Source: Erginobacter sp964587835
GTDB taxonomy: Bacteria > Auribacterota > Erginobacteria > Erginobacterales > Erginobacteraceae
Direction: 5' to 3'
DNA: 64,000 nt
Assembly: GCA_964587835.1 (NCBI GenBank)
Contig: CAZPMN010000005.1
Coordinates: 1 to 64,000, forward strand
Shown here: piece by piece, positions 24,628 to 33,530 of the stretch
Layout of the letters: each line of letters begins with the position of its first letter
Numbering within the stretch: position 1 is the stretch's first letter
The notes under the pieces: generated by a model
What the model was told of the DNA's origin: nothing
Database searches by the model: none
The model's input: only the letters and a program-made list of their open reading frames with translations
Translations under genes and position numbers: made by a program

Positions 24628-26085
24628 ATGGTCTTCAGTTCCCAGCTCTTCCTATTTTATTTCCTCCCCCTCGCGCTGCTGGGTTACTACCTGGCGCCGC
24701 GGCGCGGTAAGCACCTGGTCCTCACGGTCTTCAGCTACGCGTTCTACGGCTGGGCCAACCCTTCCTTCGTCATCCTTTTGGCCTTTTCCACGGTGGTGGA
24801 TTACATTTGCGGGTTGGTCATCGTCCGCCACAACCCCTTCAACGGGCGGTACGACGTGGAGCCGCTGGTCCCCGGCTCACCCCGCCGCCGCAGCCAGAAG
24901 GTCGCCGTGGCGGTCTCCGTGATTACCAACCTCTCCCTGCTCGGCTTCTTCAAGTATTTCAACTTCGCCGCCGCCAACTACGACGCCCTGGTCCAGGCTC
25001 TCGGGTTGGGCGGCCTGCGGCTCGACTTCGCCATCCGGATCACCCTCCCGCTGGGCATCAGCTTTTACACCTTCCAGTCGATGAGCTACACGATCGATGT
25101 CTACCGCGGCCACGCCCGGGCCCTGCGTAACTTCATCGACTTCGCCTGTTACGTCTCGATGTTCCCACAGCTGGTCGCCGGGCCGATCATCCGGTTCACC
25201 GAGGTCTCGGAGCAGCTCCGGTACCGCTCCTATACCCTGGTCAAGTTCGCCCGCGGGGCGGCCTTCATCTCCCTGGGCCTGGCCAAGAAGATCCTGATCG
25301 CCAACCCCTGCGGCAAGCTGGCCGATGTCGCCTTTGACGCCGGTTCGATCGGGGTCCTGGATTCGTGGTATGGCCTGCTGTCCTATGCCTTTCAGATCTA
25401 TTTTGATTTCAGCGCCTATACGGATATGGCGATCGGCCTGGGTCTGATGCTGGGGTTTGTCTTCCCCAAGAACTTCGACTCCCCCTACCAGGCCCGGTCG
25501 ATCACGGAGTTCTGGCGGCGCTGGCATATCTCGCTCTCCTCCTGGCTGCGGGACTACCTTTACATCCCGCTCGGCGGCAACCGAAAGGGAGCCGGAAGGA
25601 CCTACGTCAACCTGGCCCTGGTTATGCTGCTCGGCGGCCTCTGGCACGGGGCATCCTGGAACTTCGTCATCTGGGGCGGGTTTCACGGCCTCCTGCTCGG
25701 TTTCGAACGGATGCGGGGCCGGGACTCCGCCTATCACCGCCTGCCCGGCCCGGCGCAGATCGCCCTGACCTTTTTCCTGGTCGGCATCTCCTGGGTGTTC
25801 TTCCGGGCGGCCGACCTGCCGGCGGCGCTGGCCTACCTGGGCGCGATGTTCGGCCTGGTCCCGGTCGCGGCCCCGGCGCCCCTGCTCGGCGGGCTGCTTT
25901 ACCAGCCCTACTACCTGGGGACCTTCATCCTGGCCGGGCTGATCACCTGGAAAGCGCCCCAGACCTGGGATTGGACCCGTACGCTCTCCGCGGGGAAGAT
26001 TGTCATCCTGCTCGCACTCTTCCTGCTCTCGATCCTGGTCCTGGCGACCCAGGCCTACAACCCCTTCATCTACTTCATCTTCTGA
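24628..26085 (+). CDS. MBOAT family polysaccharide O-acyltransferase (AlgI-like)
   Basis: The 485-residue polytopic membrane protein has the AlgI pattern: MVFSSQLFLFYFLPLALLGYYL start, LPLGISFYTFQSMSYTIDVYRG, FPQLVAGPIIRF, ITEFWRRWHISLSSWLRDYLYIPLGGNRKG, and GGLWHGASWNFVIWGGFHG, which contains the MBOAT catalytic histidine. Such proteins pass acetyl groups across the membrane to periplasmic SGNH partners that acetylate alginate, cellulose or other exopolysaccharides. Two SGNH genes follow at once. The polymer modified here is unknown; no alginate synthase genes are in the window. Confidence 0.95.
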   Translation: MVFSSQLFLFYFLPLALLGYYLAPRRGKHLVLTVFSYAFYGWANPSFVILLAFSTVVDYICGLVIVRHNPFNGRYDVEPLVPGSPRRRSQKVAVAVSVITNLSLLGFFKYFNFAAANYDALVQALGLGGLRLDFAIRITLPLGISFYTFQSMSYTIDVYRGHARALRNFIDFACYVSMFPQLVAGPIIRFTEVSEQLRYRSYTLVKFARGAAFISLGLAKKILIANPCGKLADVAFDAGSIGVLDSWYGLLSYAFQIYFDFSAYTDMAIGLGLMLGFVFPKNFDSPYQARSITEFWRRWHISLSSWLRDYLYIPLGGNRKGAGRTYVNLALVMLLGGLWHGASWNFVIWGGFHGLLLGFERMRGRDSAYHRLPGPAQIALTFFLVGISWVFFRAADLPAALAYLGAMFGLVPVAAPAPLLGGLLYQPYYLGTFILAGLITWKAPQTWDWTRTLSAGKIVILLALFLLSILVLATQAYNPFIYFIF

Positions 26086-26086
26086 T

Positions 26087-27799
26087 ATGAAAGTGACCCG
26101 TCACCAGCAGAGTCGCGAGGAAGAGGCCTGGCGGGAGGTCGGCCATACCTCCGTCCGCGCCGGCGTGGCCCGAGCCCTGGCCTTCTGTTTCCTGGCGGTG
26201 ATCTTTGCGGTGCCCCTGCACCAGCTGGCCAGCGAATACCGGGCCGCCCGCCGGACCGGCCGGCCCTGGCGCCCGGCGGCCCTGGAGCTGGTCCGGCGGA
26301 TCCCGGAGATTCTCGCGCCGATCCGCGAGGGCGGTCTGCGGCTGTCGACGGTCGCCGCGGCCAACCGCGCCCTGCTCGCCGAGTTCGACGCCTTCGAGGA
26401 TCGCCTGGACGACGAATCGCTGCTCGGTCGCTACGTCCGGCCCCGGCTGCAGGAATGGTTCTGCGGCTGGCCCGGGGTGGGCAACGAAAAGGCCTACGTG
26501 GGTCGTCAAGGATGGCTCTTCTACCGCCCGGGCATCGATTACCTCACCGGGCCGGGTTTTCTCGACCGCCGCCGGCTGGACCGCCGGGCGGAATCCGGCG
26601 AAGAATGGCGGGTGCCCCCGCAGCCGGATCCCCGTCCGGCGGTCATCGACTTTAACCGCCAGCTGCGGGACCGAGGCATCACCCTGATCGTCGTGCCCGT
26701 TCCCGTTAAACCCTCGATCCAACCGGAGAAATTCTCGGGCCGATTTCAACGGATCGAGCCGGCCGGGGAAGCCGCCCGAATCCGGCCGTTGCAGAATGTT
26801 TCCTACCGCCGATTCCTGGCCGATCTCTCGGCCGCGGGCGTGAACGTCTTTGACCCATCGGATCTGCTGGCGGAACGCCTGCCGGCGCCTCAGTATCTGG
26901 CCGCCGACACCCACTGGCGCCCGGAGGCGATGGAGGCCGTGGCGGCGGCCCTGGCCGCCCGGATCGCTCAGATTGCGGGGGCAAACTTCCCGGCCGGGAG
27001 CGCCGCCGGCCTCCGCCGCCGGCCGGTCCGGATCTCCGGCCGCGGCGACCTGGCCCTGATGCTGGACCTGCCCCCCGGCCAGACCCGTTTCCCGCCGGAG
27101 CCGGTGACGATCCAACAGGTCCTGACCGCGGACGGCCAGTTCTGGCGGGCGTCGGAGGCGGCGAAGGTCCTCGTGCTCGGGGACAGTTTCAGCAACAACT
27201 ATTCCCTCGAACCGATGGGTTGGGGCGAGTCGGCCGGGTTCGTCGAACAGCTGAGCTACTTTCTCGGCGCGCCGGTGGACCGCCTGGTCCGCAACGACCA
27301 CGGCGCCTGGGCCACCCGGGCGATGCTCGCCCGCGAACTGGCCCGCGGCCGCGACCGGCTGGCGGGGAAACGGGTGGTGGTCTGGCAGTTCGCGGCCCGC
27401 GAGCTGGCCGCCGGCGACTGGCGGATCATCTCCCTGGAACTGCGCCCGCCGCCGCCCGCCCGCTTCCTGGTCCCCGAACCGGGCCGGCTGGTCACCGTCA
27501 CCGGAACCGTCGGGGAGATAGCGCCGGTGCCCCGACCGGGCACGGTCCCCTACCGCGATCACGTCGCGGCGGTCCACCTGGTCGACCTGCCCGGCGCCGG
27601 CGAGGCGCTGGTCTATATGTCCAGTATGCGGGAGAATCAATGGACCCGGGCGGCCCGCCTCCTCCCGGGCCAGGAGGTCACGGTCCGGCTGGTCCCCTGG
27701 GCCGATGTCGCCGACCGCTACGACGGGATCAACCGCGGTGAACTCGAAGATTTCGAGCTCCAGCTCCAGGAACCCTGCTGGGGCGAGTTGATCGATTGA
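26087..27799 (+). CDS. AlgX/AlgJ-like SGNH acetyltransferase, first copy
   Basis: From ATG at 26087, one base after the MBOAT stop, this is 570 residues. An N-terminal membrane anchor (about 25-45) precedes a periplasmic SGNH-like domain: YVGRQGWLFYRPGIDYLTGP, ITLIVVPVPVKPSIQPEKF, the DTHW catalytic pair near 270, and GDSFSNNYSLEPMGWGESAGFVEQLSYFL with the serine nucleophile. The C-terminal 110 residues add a beta-rich domain, possibly for carbohydrate binding. It is the likely terminal O-acetyltransferase fed by the MBOAT protein. The frame is open upstream to 26000 inside the MBOAT gene, but that part is not coding-like. Confidence 0.9.
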   Translation: MKVTRHQQSREEEAWREVGHTSVRAGVARALAFCFLAVIFAVPLHQLASEYRAARRTGRPWRPAALELVRRIPEILAPIREGGLRLSTVAAANRALLAEFDAFEDRLDDESLLGRYVRPRLQEWFCGWPGVGNEKAYVGRQGWLFYRPGIDYLTGPGFLDRRRLDRRAESGEEWRVPPQPDPRPAVIDFNRQLRDRGITLIVVPVPVKPSIQPEKFSGRFQRIEPAGEAARIRPLQNVSYRRFLADLSAAGVNVFDPSDLLAERLPAPQYLAADTHWRPEAMEAVAAALAARIAQIAGANFPAGSAAGLRRRPVRISGRGDLALMLDLPPGQTRFPPEPVTIQQVLTADGQFWRASEAAKVLVLGDSFSNNYSLEPMGWGESAGFVEQLSYFLGAPVDRLVRNDHGAWATRAMLARELARGRDRLAGKRVVVWQFAARELAAGDWRIISLELRPPPPARFLVPEPGRLVTVTGTVGEIAPVPRPGTVPYRDHVAAVHLVDLPGAGEALVYMSSMRENQWTRAARLLPGQEVTVRLVPWADVADRYDGINRGELEDFELQLQEPCWGELID

Positions 27800-27860
27800 T
27801 CAAGATCCCGCCCGCCGGTTGCCCTTGACGGTGTCGGCGAGACGAACCTATAGTCCTTCC

Positions 27861-28883
27861 GTGAACAAGTTCAACGGCTCATTCATTCTGGCGGGTTTTC
27901 TCGCCTCGACCCTGATCGCGGCCGGCGCCTTCTCCGGGACGGTGCTGGACCGCATGGCCGCGCTGGCCCACGAAGCGGACCGGGAGGGTCGGGCCGTGGT
28001 GGAAGGAAAATCCGGCTGGCTGTATCTCGTCTCCGAACTGCGGCACCTGGCCGCCGGGCGATTCTGGGGCGAGGCGTCGGCGACCGTCGGCCGGGCCGCC
28101 CGGCCCGACGCCCGCGACCCGTTGCCGGCAATCCTCGACTTCAACCGGGCCCTCCAGGAGAAGGGAGTCAAGCTGATCCTGGTCCCGGTCCCGGCCAAGG
28201 CCGTGATCTATCCCGAGTTCCTCCCCGGGCCGTCCGCGCCCGCCGGCGGCGAGCGTCCCGACCGCCAGCACCGGGAGTTTTACTCCCTGCTCCGGACTAA
28301 GGGGGTGGAGGTCCTGGACCTGACCGACCAATTCCGTTCGGGTCCGGAACCGGAAAGGGGACCTCTCTACTGCCGACGGGACTCGCACTGGTCGGGGACG
28401 GGTTGCGTCCGGGCGGCGGAAATTCTGGCCGGGGCCGTCCGGCCGCTGCTCTCCGGCTCCGGCGGGAGAACTTATCCGGTCGCCTGGAAGGAGATCGAAA
28501 TCGAGGGCGACCTCGGGCGGATGCTGGCCGGGGCCGGGGGGCCGCGGGAGACCATCGCGGTTCGTCAGGTCGAGGGGGAGACGATCGACCCGTCCAGCCC
28601 CGTCCTGGTGCTGGGGGACAGCCACGCCCTGGTCTTTCACGCCGGCGGGGATATGCACGCCCGGGGGGCCGGCCTGGCCGATCAGCTAGCCCGCGAACTG
28701 GGCCGGCCGGTTGAACTGATCGGCGTCCGCGGGTCGGGCGCGACCCCGGCGCGGATCAACCTGTTCCGGCGGGCGCAGGCCGATCCCGGATACTGGTCAT
28801 CGCGCCGCGCGGTGGTCTGGGTCTTCTCCGCCCGCGAGTTCACCGAGAGTGACGGCTGGCGCCTGGTCCCGATCGCCCGCTGA
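27861..28883 (+). CDS. AlgX/AlgJ-like SGNH acetyltransferase, second copy
   Basis: This shorter relative (340 residues from GTG at 27861) has an N-terminal signal anchor, GKSGWLYLVSELRHLA, VKLILVPVPAKAVIYPEFLPG, RDSHWSGTG (the D-x-H-W motif) and VLVLGDSHALVFHAGGDMHARGAGLADQLARELG with the GDS nucleophile. It differs from its neighbour in lacking the C-terminal extension. Tandem AlgJ/AlgX-type proteins after an AlgI recall the alginate AlgI-AlgJ-AlgF/AlgX division of labour. The start is uncertain: no strong ribosome-binding site, and TTG at 27819 is possible. Confidence 0.87.
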   Translation: MNKFNGSFILAGFLASTLIAAGAFSGTVLDRMAALAHEADREGRAVVEGKSGWLYLVSELRHLAAGRFWGEASATVGRAARPDARDPLPAILDFNRALQEKGVKLILVPVPAKAVIYPEFLPGPSAPAGGERPDRQHREFYSLLRTKGVEVLDLTDQFRSGPEPERGPLYCRRDSHWSGTGCVRAAEILAGAVRPLLSGSGGRTYPVAWKEIEIEGDLGRMLAGAGGPRETIAVRQVEGETIDPSSPVLVLGDSHALVFHAGGDMHARGAGLADQLARELGRPVELIGVRGSGATPARINLFRRAQADPGYWSSRRAVVWVFSAREFTESDGWRLVPIAR

Positions 28884-28929
28884 GCGCGGGATCTTTCCCC
28901 CGGACTCCCGCCCGCTTCCCGGTACCCTG

Positions 28930-29676
28930 TTATTTGCGGGGAAGAGGAGAGGCGGTCGCCGCCGGCCCGGCGCTGGTTTCGCCGTTCCGCGGAGGCCGGG
29001 GGGGGAGGCCGAGCGCCTCCAGGACGGCCGGGGTGATCACCGCGGCGCAGCCTTCCTCGCCGGGATGGACGCCGTCGGGGACGTAGCGGTCGAAGAGGTC
29101 GGGGTCGGTCCGGCGGATCCGGTCCCAGTTGCGGGCGTGGTCGATCAGGGGCAGTCCCCGCTCTTCGGCCACCTCCCGGTACATCCGGTAGTAGTCCCTG
29201 ATCCGGGGGCGGCGGAGATAGGATAATCCCACCGGCGGGTTCATCGTCATCAGGATGATCTCCGTCTCGGGGTCGGCGGCCCGGATCCGGTCGATCATAT
29301 TCATTAGGTTGGCCCGGGCCTGGTCCCGGGTCAGGCCGTTGTCGAGGCGGGCGTCGTTGATGGCGAACTCGATCAGGACGGTATCCGGTTTTTTCCCGAT
29401 CACGCGTTCTTCCAGGTTCTCCACGCCCCAGCGCGAGCACCGGTCGTTCCGGCCGCTGTTGATGACCGTGGCCAGTCCCGGGTAGTTGGAAGCCAGGCCC
29501 TGCCGCAGATGATCGACCCAGGCCCCCCAGTCAGTCAGGCTGGTTCCGTAGGCGACAACCGTCTGGGGCCGCCCGGCCTTGAGGTTGGCGACCAGCCGGC
29601 TCTCCGTTTGCCCGAAAGAGCCGGGCGGCAGAATCAGAACCGCGAGGACTGCCGTCAGGGTTTTCACCGTCCGCAT
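28930..29676 (-). CDS. secreted SGNH/GDSL-type esterase
   Basis: The 248-residue protein has a cleavable signal peptide (about 1-22) and the SGNH blocks: YGTSLTDWGAW with the nucleophilic serine (block I), SGRNDR, IEFAINDAR (block III Asn), and VPDGVHPGEEG with the Asp-His pair. The family hydrolyses ester bonds in lipids or polysaccharides. It converges on the acetylation cluster and could act as the matching deacetylase or esterase, which is inference from position. The tail is low-complexity Pro/Ala/Gly. Confidence 0.9.
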   Translation of the reverse strand: MRTVKTLTAVLAVLILPPGSFGQTESRLVANLKAGRPQTVVAYGTSLTDWGAWVDHLRQGLASNYPGLATVINSGRNDRCSRWGVENLEERVIGKKPDTVLIEFAINDARLDNGLTRDQARANLMNMIDRIRAADPETEIILMTMNPPVGLSYLRRPRIRDYYRMYREVAEERGLPLIDHARNWDRIRRTDPDLFDRYVPDGVHPGEEGCAAVITPAVLEALGLPPRPPRNGETSAGPAATASPLPRK

Positions 29677-29831
29677 GGTTTTCTCCTTGAGTTGATGATG
29701 ACCGGATTCTTCTCCGGGCGGAGTGCCGGATAACCCGCCGTCGGAGTTAATTTATCTTAATCGAGGTGATGCCCCCGGGCGAAGCAAAAGTTTTGTTCCC
29801 CTGGCGCCGGTTATGTTAGAGTGCCGGGGTT

Positions 29832-30803
29832 ATGAATGCGCGGCTCTATCTGCGGATCGCCCGGCCGGAATACTGGGCCACCCACGTCTTCATCCTCCCC
29901 GGCGTCCTGCTGGCTTTCTTCTACCAGCCCGGCCCCCCGTCGGCGGCGGACCTGGTCCGGGTATTCCTGGGCCTGGTCGGCGCCTGCCTGGTGGCCTCGA
30001 GCAACTATGTCCTCAACGAGATCCTCGACGCCCCCAAGGACCGCTTCCACCCGGAGAAGAAGAACCGCCCGGTGGCCAGCGGACTGGTCAGCCTGCCCCT
30101 GGCCTACCTGGAGTGGCTGGTCCTGGCCGCCCTGGGTTTCCTGCTCGCCTTCCATATTTTCCAGCCCCTGGGGTGGGCGATGGTGGCCCTCTGGATCTCG
30201 GGGATGGTCTACAACGTCCCCCCCCTTCGCCTCAAGGACGTCCCCTACGCGGACGTGGTCTGCGAATCAATCAACAATCCGATCCGCCTCTGTATCGGCT
30301 GGTTCGCCGCCGGCGGGGTGGTGCTGCCGCCCTTCTCGATCCTCTTCGCCTACTGGATGTTCGGGGCCTTTTTGATGGGGATGAAGCGCTACGCTGAGTA
30401 CCGGCATATCAAGGAGTCCGGACAGGCCGCGAACTACCGCAGGTCCTTCGGCTACTACAACGAGGAGCGCCTCCAGGAGAGCGTCTTCTTCTACGGGGCG
30501 CTCTTCGGGATGCTCTCGGGGTTCTTCCTGGCCCGGTACCACGTGGAGGTGGTCCTGGCCGCGCCGCTGGTGGCCCTGGCGATGGCCTATTACATCCACC
30601 TCGGTTTCAAGCCGGACAGCCCGGTCCAGCACCCGGAGCGGCTCTTCCGGGAGAAAAAGCTGATGCTCCTGGTCTCCCTGGCCTTCCTGGCCTGCGCGGT
30701 GCTTCTCCACGTGCGGATACCTTTCTTCCGCCGGGCGATCTCCCCCTGGATCGCGCCGCCGGGAGGGCTGGAGTGGGTCTCCGGCGTACCCGCCCCGAAT
30801 TAA
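29832..30803 (+). CDS. UbiA family prenyltransferase, polyprenyl-phosphate phosphoribosyltransferase-like
   Basis: The 323-residue, multi-span UbiA protein carries NYVLNEILDAPKDRFHPEKK followed by NRPVASG, close to the DRxHPxKxxRPxAsG pattern of decaprenyl-phosphate phosphoribosyltransferases, and the later MKRYAEYRHI segment, matching the KRYAE motif of that subgroup. Those enzymes transfer 5-phosphoribose to a polyprenyl phosphate to start making lipid-linked pentose donors. Quinone-type UbiA proteins usually lack the KRYAE block. It is followed 54 bases later by a GT-C membrane protein that could use such a donor. Substrate assignment is tentative. Confidence 0.85.
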   Translation: MNARLYLRIARPEYWATHVFILPGVLLAFFYQPGPPSAADLVRVFLGLVGACLVASSNYVLNEILDAPKDRFHPEKKNRPVASGLVSLPLAYLEWLVLAALGFLLAFHIFQPLGWAMVALWISGMVYNVPPLRLKDVPYADVVCESINNPIRLCIGWFAAGGVVLPPFSILFAYWMFGAFLMGMKRYAEYRHIKESGQAANYRRSFGYYNEERLQESVFFYGALFGMLSGFFLARYHVEVVLAAPLVALAMAYYIHLGFKPDSPVQHPERLFREKKLMLLVSLAFLACAVLLHVRIPFFRRAISPWIAPPGGLEWVSGVPAPN

Positions 30804-30857
30804 GTCCGGTTCCGTTTCCGCGAATAGCTTTCGAATCGCCCGCGCCCGCCCTTGCTT

Positions 30858-32621
30858 ATGAAGAAAACGAACGGATGGTATTTGATCCCGGCCCTGATCG
30901 TGCTCATCTTCTTCCTGGCCGGGCAGGGGGTCCCGGTCCACAGCGCGGCGATGGCCTATCCGGCGGCGGCGGTGATCGTCTTTCTCCTGGCGTTCCTGCT
31001 GGTCAGGGCGCGGGCCGGGGGGATTCTGGCGGAGGGTTTTGACCGGCTCTGCCGGCTTCCCCGGATCCAGTTCAACGCCGGGGTATTCCTCCTGTCCGGG
31101 CTGATCTACGGCCTGATGGCCGGGGTCTTCTTCTCGGGGATCCCCCGGATCGACGACGGGTTGGCCTCGCTCTTCCAGGCCCGGCTCTTCGCCCGCGGCG
31201 CCATCACGCTCCCCCTGCCCGCCGACGCCGACTTTATGCAGATCTTCGGAGTTTTGGGCGCCCGGGAGGGTCTGGGCCACTGGTGCGGGATGTATCCCCC
31301 GGGGTGGCCGCTGCTGCTCACCCCCGGGGTCTGGCTGGGGGTGCCCTGGCTGGTCAACCCGCTGCTCGGCGCGCTCCTGGTGGTGTCCATCGCCGAGCTG
31401 GGCCGCGACCTCTACGGCGACCGGGTCGGGCGGATCGCCGCCCTCCTGGCCATCCCCTCGCCCTTCCTGCTGGTGCTCTCCGGGCTCCATATATCGAACA
31501 TCCCGACCGCGCTCTTTCTCTGCCTGACCCTGATCAGCCTGAGGAGACTGCGGGCTTCAGGGCGCTGGATCTGGGGCGGATCGGCCGGCCTGGCCTGGGG
31601 GGTGGCCCTCCTCTGCCGCCCGCTGGACGCGGCCGTCCTGGGCCTGATCTTCACCGTGAGCTTTCTCTTCCCCCTGCGGGGGTTGTCCCGCTGCCGTCTC
31701 GGTATCGCTGCCGGCCTGCTTTTGGCGCTGCTGGCGGTGGGGGTTATGCTGGGTTTTCAGGAGATCAACACGGGGGACTGGCGGACCCCCGGCCACGAGA
31801 TCGGGATGGGGATCAAGGGCCGGTTCGGCTTCATCTACCTCTGGCCGGGGCGCTCCCACACCCCGGCCCGCGGCCTGGAGCACACCTTCCTCCGGCTGCG
31901 GGCGGTGAACGACAACCTGCTCGGCTGGGCGCTCCCCTCGCTCCTGATTGTTATGCTCCCCTTCCTCCTGCGCCGGTCGGGGCGGCGGGAATGGACCCTC
32001 CTCCTTCCCCTTCCCGCCCTGCTCTTTACCTTCGCCTGCTACTGGTACTACGAGGGCTGTTTCCCCGCCCGCTACATCACCGCGGCGGTCCCCTATCTCT
32101 TCATCCTGGCCGCCTCCGGTCTGGTCGTCCTTCAGGGGGCGGTCCGCGCCCGCGGCCCGATCTCCCGGCTGCCCGCCTTCCTGGCGGTCTCCGGCATTCT
32201 CTTCCTGCTGGTGAGCACACCGCATCACCTGCGGCAGTACGGACGGAGATACTACGACGTCGAGGAGGTCCTGCCCCGGGTGGTCCGCGACTACGGGATC
32301 ACCAACGCCGTTGTCTTCATGGACTCCGTCGGTGTGGCCAAGGATCTCGACGATGCCACCAACGACTACTACGCCACCGGGTTTATGCGCAACGACCTCG
32401 ACCTGGAGGGCGATGTCCTCTACGTGAGAAACCTGGCCGAGCGCAATATCGAAGAGGTCCGCCGCCGCCCCGGCCGGACGGCCTACCTCTACCGCTACCA
32501 TCGCGGCCAGGACCAGGCCTGCCTCTACCGGATGACACCGGAGGGCGATGATTTGATCCTCGATCCGGTGGAGCCGAAGACGGAAGACCTTTTCTTCGCC
32601 CCGCTCCCCGACCAGGATTGA
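30858..32621 (+). CDS. GT-C (GT39-like) membrane glycosyltransferase
   Basis: From ATG at 30858 this 587-residue protein has about a dozen membrane spans. The first large loop has IPRIDDGLASLFQARLFARG, the acidic pair and helix seen in ArnT/PMT-like enzymes that use polyprenyl-linked sugar donors, and then the MYPPGWPLLL motif. The last 130 residues are a soluble domain. It follows the UbiA-family gene closely, and the two may form a lipid-linked sugar synthesis and transfer pair. Acceptor and sugar are unknown. Confidence 0.8.
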   Translation: MKKTNGWYLIPALIVLIFFLAGQGVPVHSAAMAYPAAAVIVFLLAFLLVRARAGGILAEGFDRLCRLPRIQFNAGVFLLSGLIYGLMAGVFFSGIPRIDDGLASLFQARLFARGAITLPLPADADFMQIFGVLGAREGLGHWCGMYPPGWPLLLTPGVWLGVPWLVNPLLGALLVVSIAELGRDLYGDRVGRIAALLAIPSPFLLVLSGLHISNIPTALFLCLTLISLRRLRASGRWIWGGSAGLAWGVALLCRPLDAAVLGLIFTVSFLFPLRGLSRCRLGIAAGLLLALLAVGVMLGFQEINTGDWRTPGHEIGMGIKGRFGFIYLWPGRSHTPARGLEHTFLRLRAVNDNLLGWALPSLLIVMLPFLLRRSGRREWTLLLPLPALLFTFACYWYYEGCFPARYITAAVPYLFILAASGLVVLQGAVRARGPISRLPAFLAVSGILFLLVSTPHHLRQYGRRYYDVEEVLPRVVRDYGITNAVVFMDSVGVAKDLDDATNDYYATGFMRNDLDLEGDVLYVRNLAERNIEEVRRRPGRTAYLYRYHRGQDQACLYRMTPEGDDLILDPVEPKTEDLFFAPLPDQD

Positions 32622-32688
32622 ACTGATCAGTCCGCTCCGATTGATCTGGCTGGTTCCCGCCGGGACGATCTGGTAAACTCATCCAGCT

Positions 32689-33072
32689 ATGAACACCCTG
32701 CTGGCCATCGGGCTGGGGGGGTTCCTCGGGGCCGCCGGGCGGTATCTGCTGGCGGGGGGGATCCACCGGCTGCTGAAGACATCCTGGTATCCCGTCGGGA
32801 CCCTGGGGGTGAACGTGCTCGGCTGCCTCTTGATCGGGTTCCTCTCCGGGTTGGTTGAGAATCGGGAACTCTTCACCCCCCCGGCCCGTCTCTTCCTCCT
32901 GGTCGGGCTTCTGGGGGGATTCACCACCTTCTCCACCTTCAGCTACGAGACCTTCGGGCTTCTCCGGGAGGGTCAGTTCCTGGCCGCCGGGGCCAATATC
33001 TTTCTCCAGGTGACCCTGGGGCTGGCGGCGGTCTTCGGGGGCTACTTCCTCTCCCGGCTCCTGAAATACTAA
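32689..33072 (+). CDS. crcB: fluoride channel CrcB/FluC
   Basis: The 127-residue, four-span protein has GGFLGAAGRYLL, GTLGVNVLGCLLIGFLSG and GLLGGFTTFSTFSYE, all diagnostic for Fluc channels that export F- as antiparallel dimers. The upstream 67 bases show no fluoride riboswitch pattern that I can see. The DUF190 gene downstream is a common partner of crcB. Confidence 0.96.
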   Translation: MNTLLAIGLGGFLGAAGRYLLAGGIHRLLKTSWYPVGTLGVNVLGCLLIGFLSGLVENRELFTPPARLFLLVGLLGGFTTFSTFSYETFGLLREGQFLAAGANIFLQVTLGLAAVFGGYFLSRLLKY

Positions 33073-33073
33073 C

Positions 33074-33154
33074 GAGGGTACGATATAGATTGCTTCGTCG
33101 CGCAGTTTACCATCAATTTACCGGGGCTCCTCGTAATGACGAACAACCTATTCT
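33074..33154. repeat. GTCATTGCGAGG-family repeat fragment (reverse orientation)
   Basis: Read on the minus strand, GTCATTACGAGGAGCCCCGG is followed by a segment ending CGCGACGAAGCAATCT, the same module as the 61-base repeats at 56.8 kb but with differences of a few bases. It fills the gap between crcB and the DUF190 gene. Confidence 0.7.
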
Positions 33155-33187
33155 GTGTTTTCCTCAGTAACGAATAGGAGGGTTGCT

Positions 33188-33523
33188 ATGGAACCGAAAA
33201 CCGACGGATTGCTGCTCCGGGTTTATATCGAGGAACAGAGAAAGTACCAGGGGCAGCCGCTTTACGAGTGGATAACCGGTCTGGCCCAGCGGGAAGGTCT
33301 GGCCGGGGCCACGGTCCTGCGGGGACTGGAGGGGTTTGGCCGCCATCACCTGCTGCACACGGCCCGGGTTCTCCGGCTGTCCTCCAACCTCCCCATCGTC
33401 GTGGAGATAGCGGACACCACGGAGAAGGTGGAGAGGTTCATCCCTCTCCTCGAAGAGGGGCTGGAGGTTGGCCTGGTGACCACCCAGAAGATCAGGATGC
33501 GGTTCGCCCGGGGAGAGGACTGA
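33188..33523 (+). CDS. DUF190 family protein
   Basis: The 111-residue protein (ATG at 33188 with AGGAGGG upstream) matches DUF190: LLLRVYIEEQRKYQGQPLYEWITGLAQREGLAGATVLRGLEGFG, LSSNLPIVVEIADTTEKVERFIP and a C-terminal strand VTTQKIRMRF. The fold is ferredoxin-like, related to PII-type signalling proteins. DUF190 genes often sit beside or fused to crcB, hinting at a regulatory role in fluoride export. Its biochemical function is not established. Confidence 0.9.
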   Translation: MEPKTDGLLLRVYIEEQRKYQGQPLYEWITGLAQREGLAGATVLRGLEGFGRHHLLHTARVLRLSSNLPIVVEIADTTEKVERFIPLLEEGLEVGLVTTQKIRMRFARGED

Positions 33524-33530
33524 TCCCGGT

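Noticed and set aside
24628..28883. Alginate biosynthesis locus
   Set aside because: Only the acetylation proteins are present; no Alg8/Alg44, epimerase or GDP-mannose dehydrogenase genes lie in the window, so the polymer is left open.
32622..32688. Fluoride riboswitch upstream of crcB
   Set aside because: Only 67 bases with no match to the conserved crcB-motif core that I could see.
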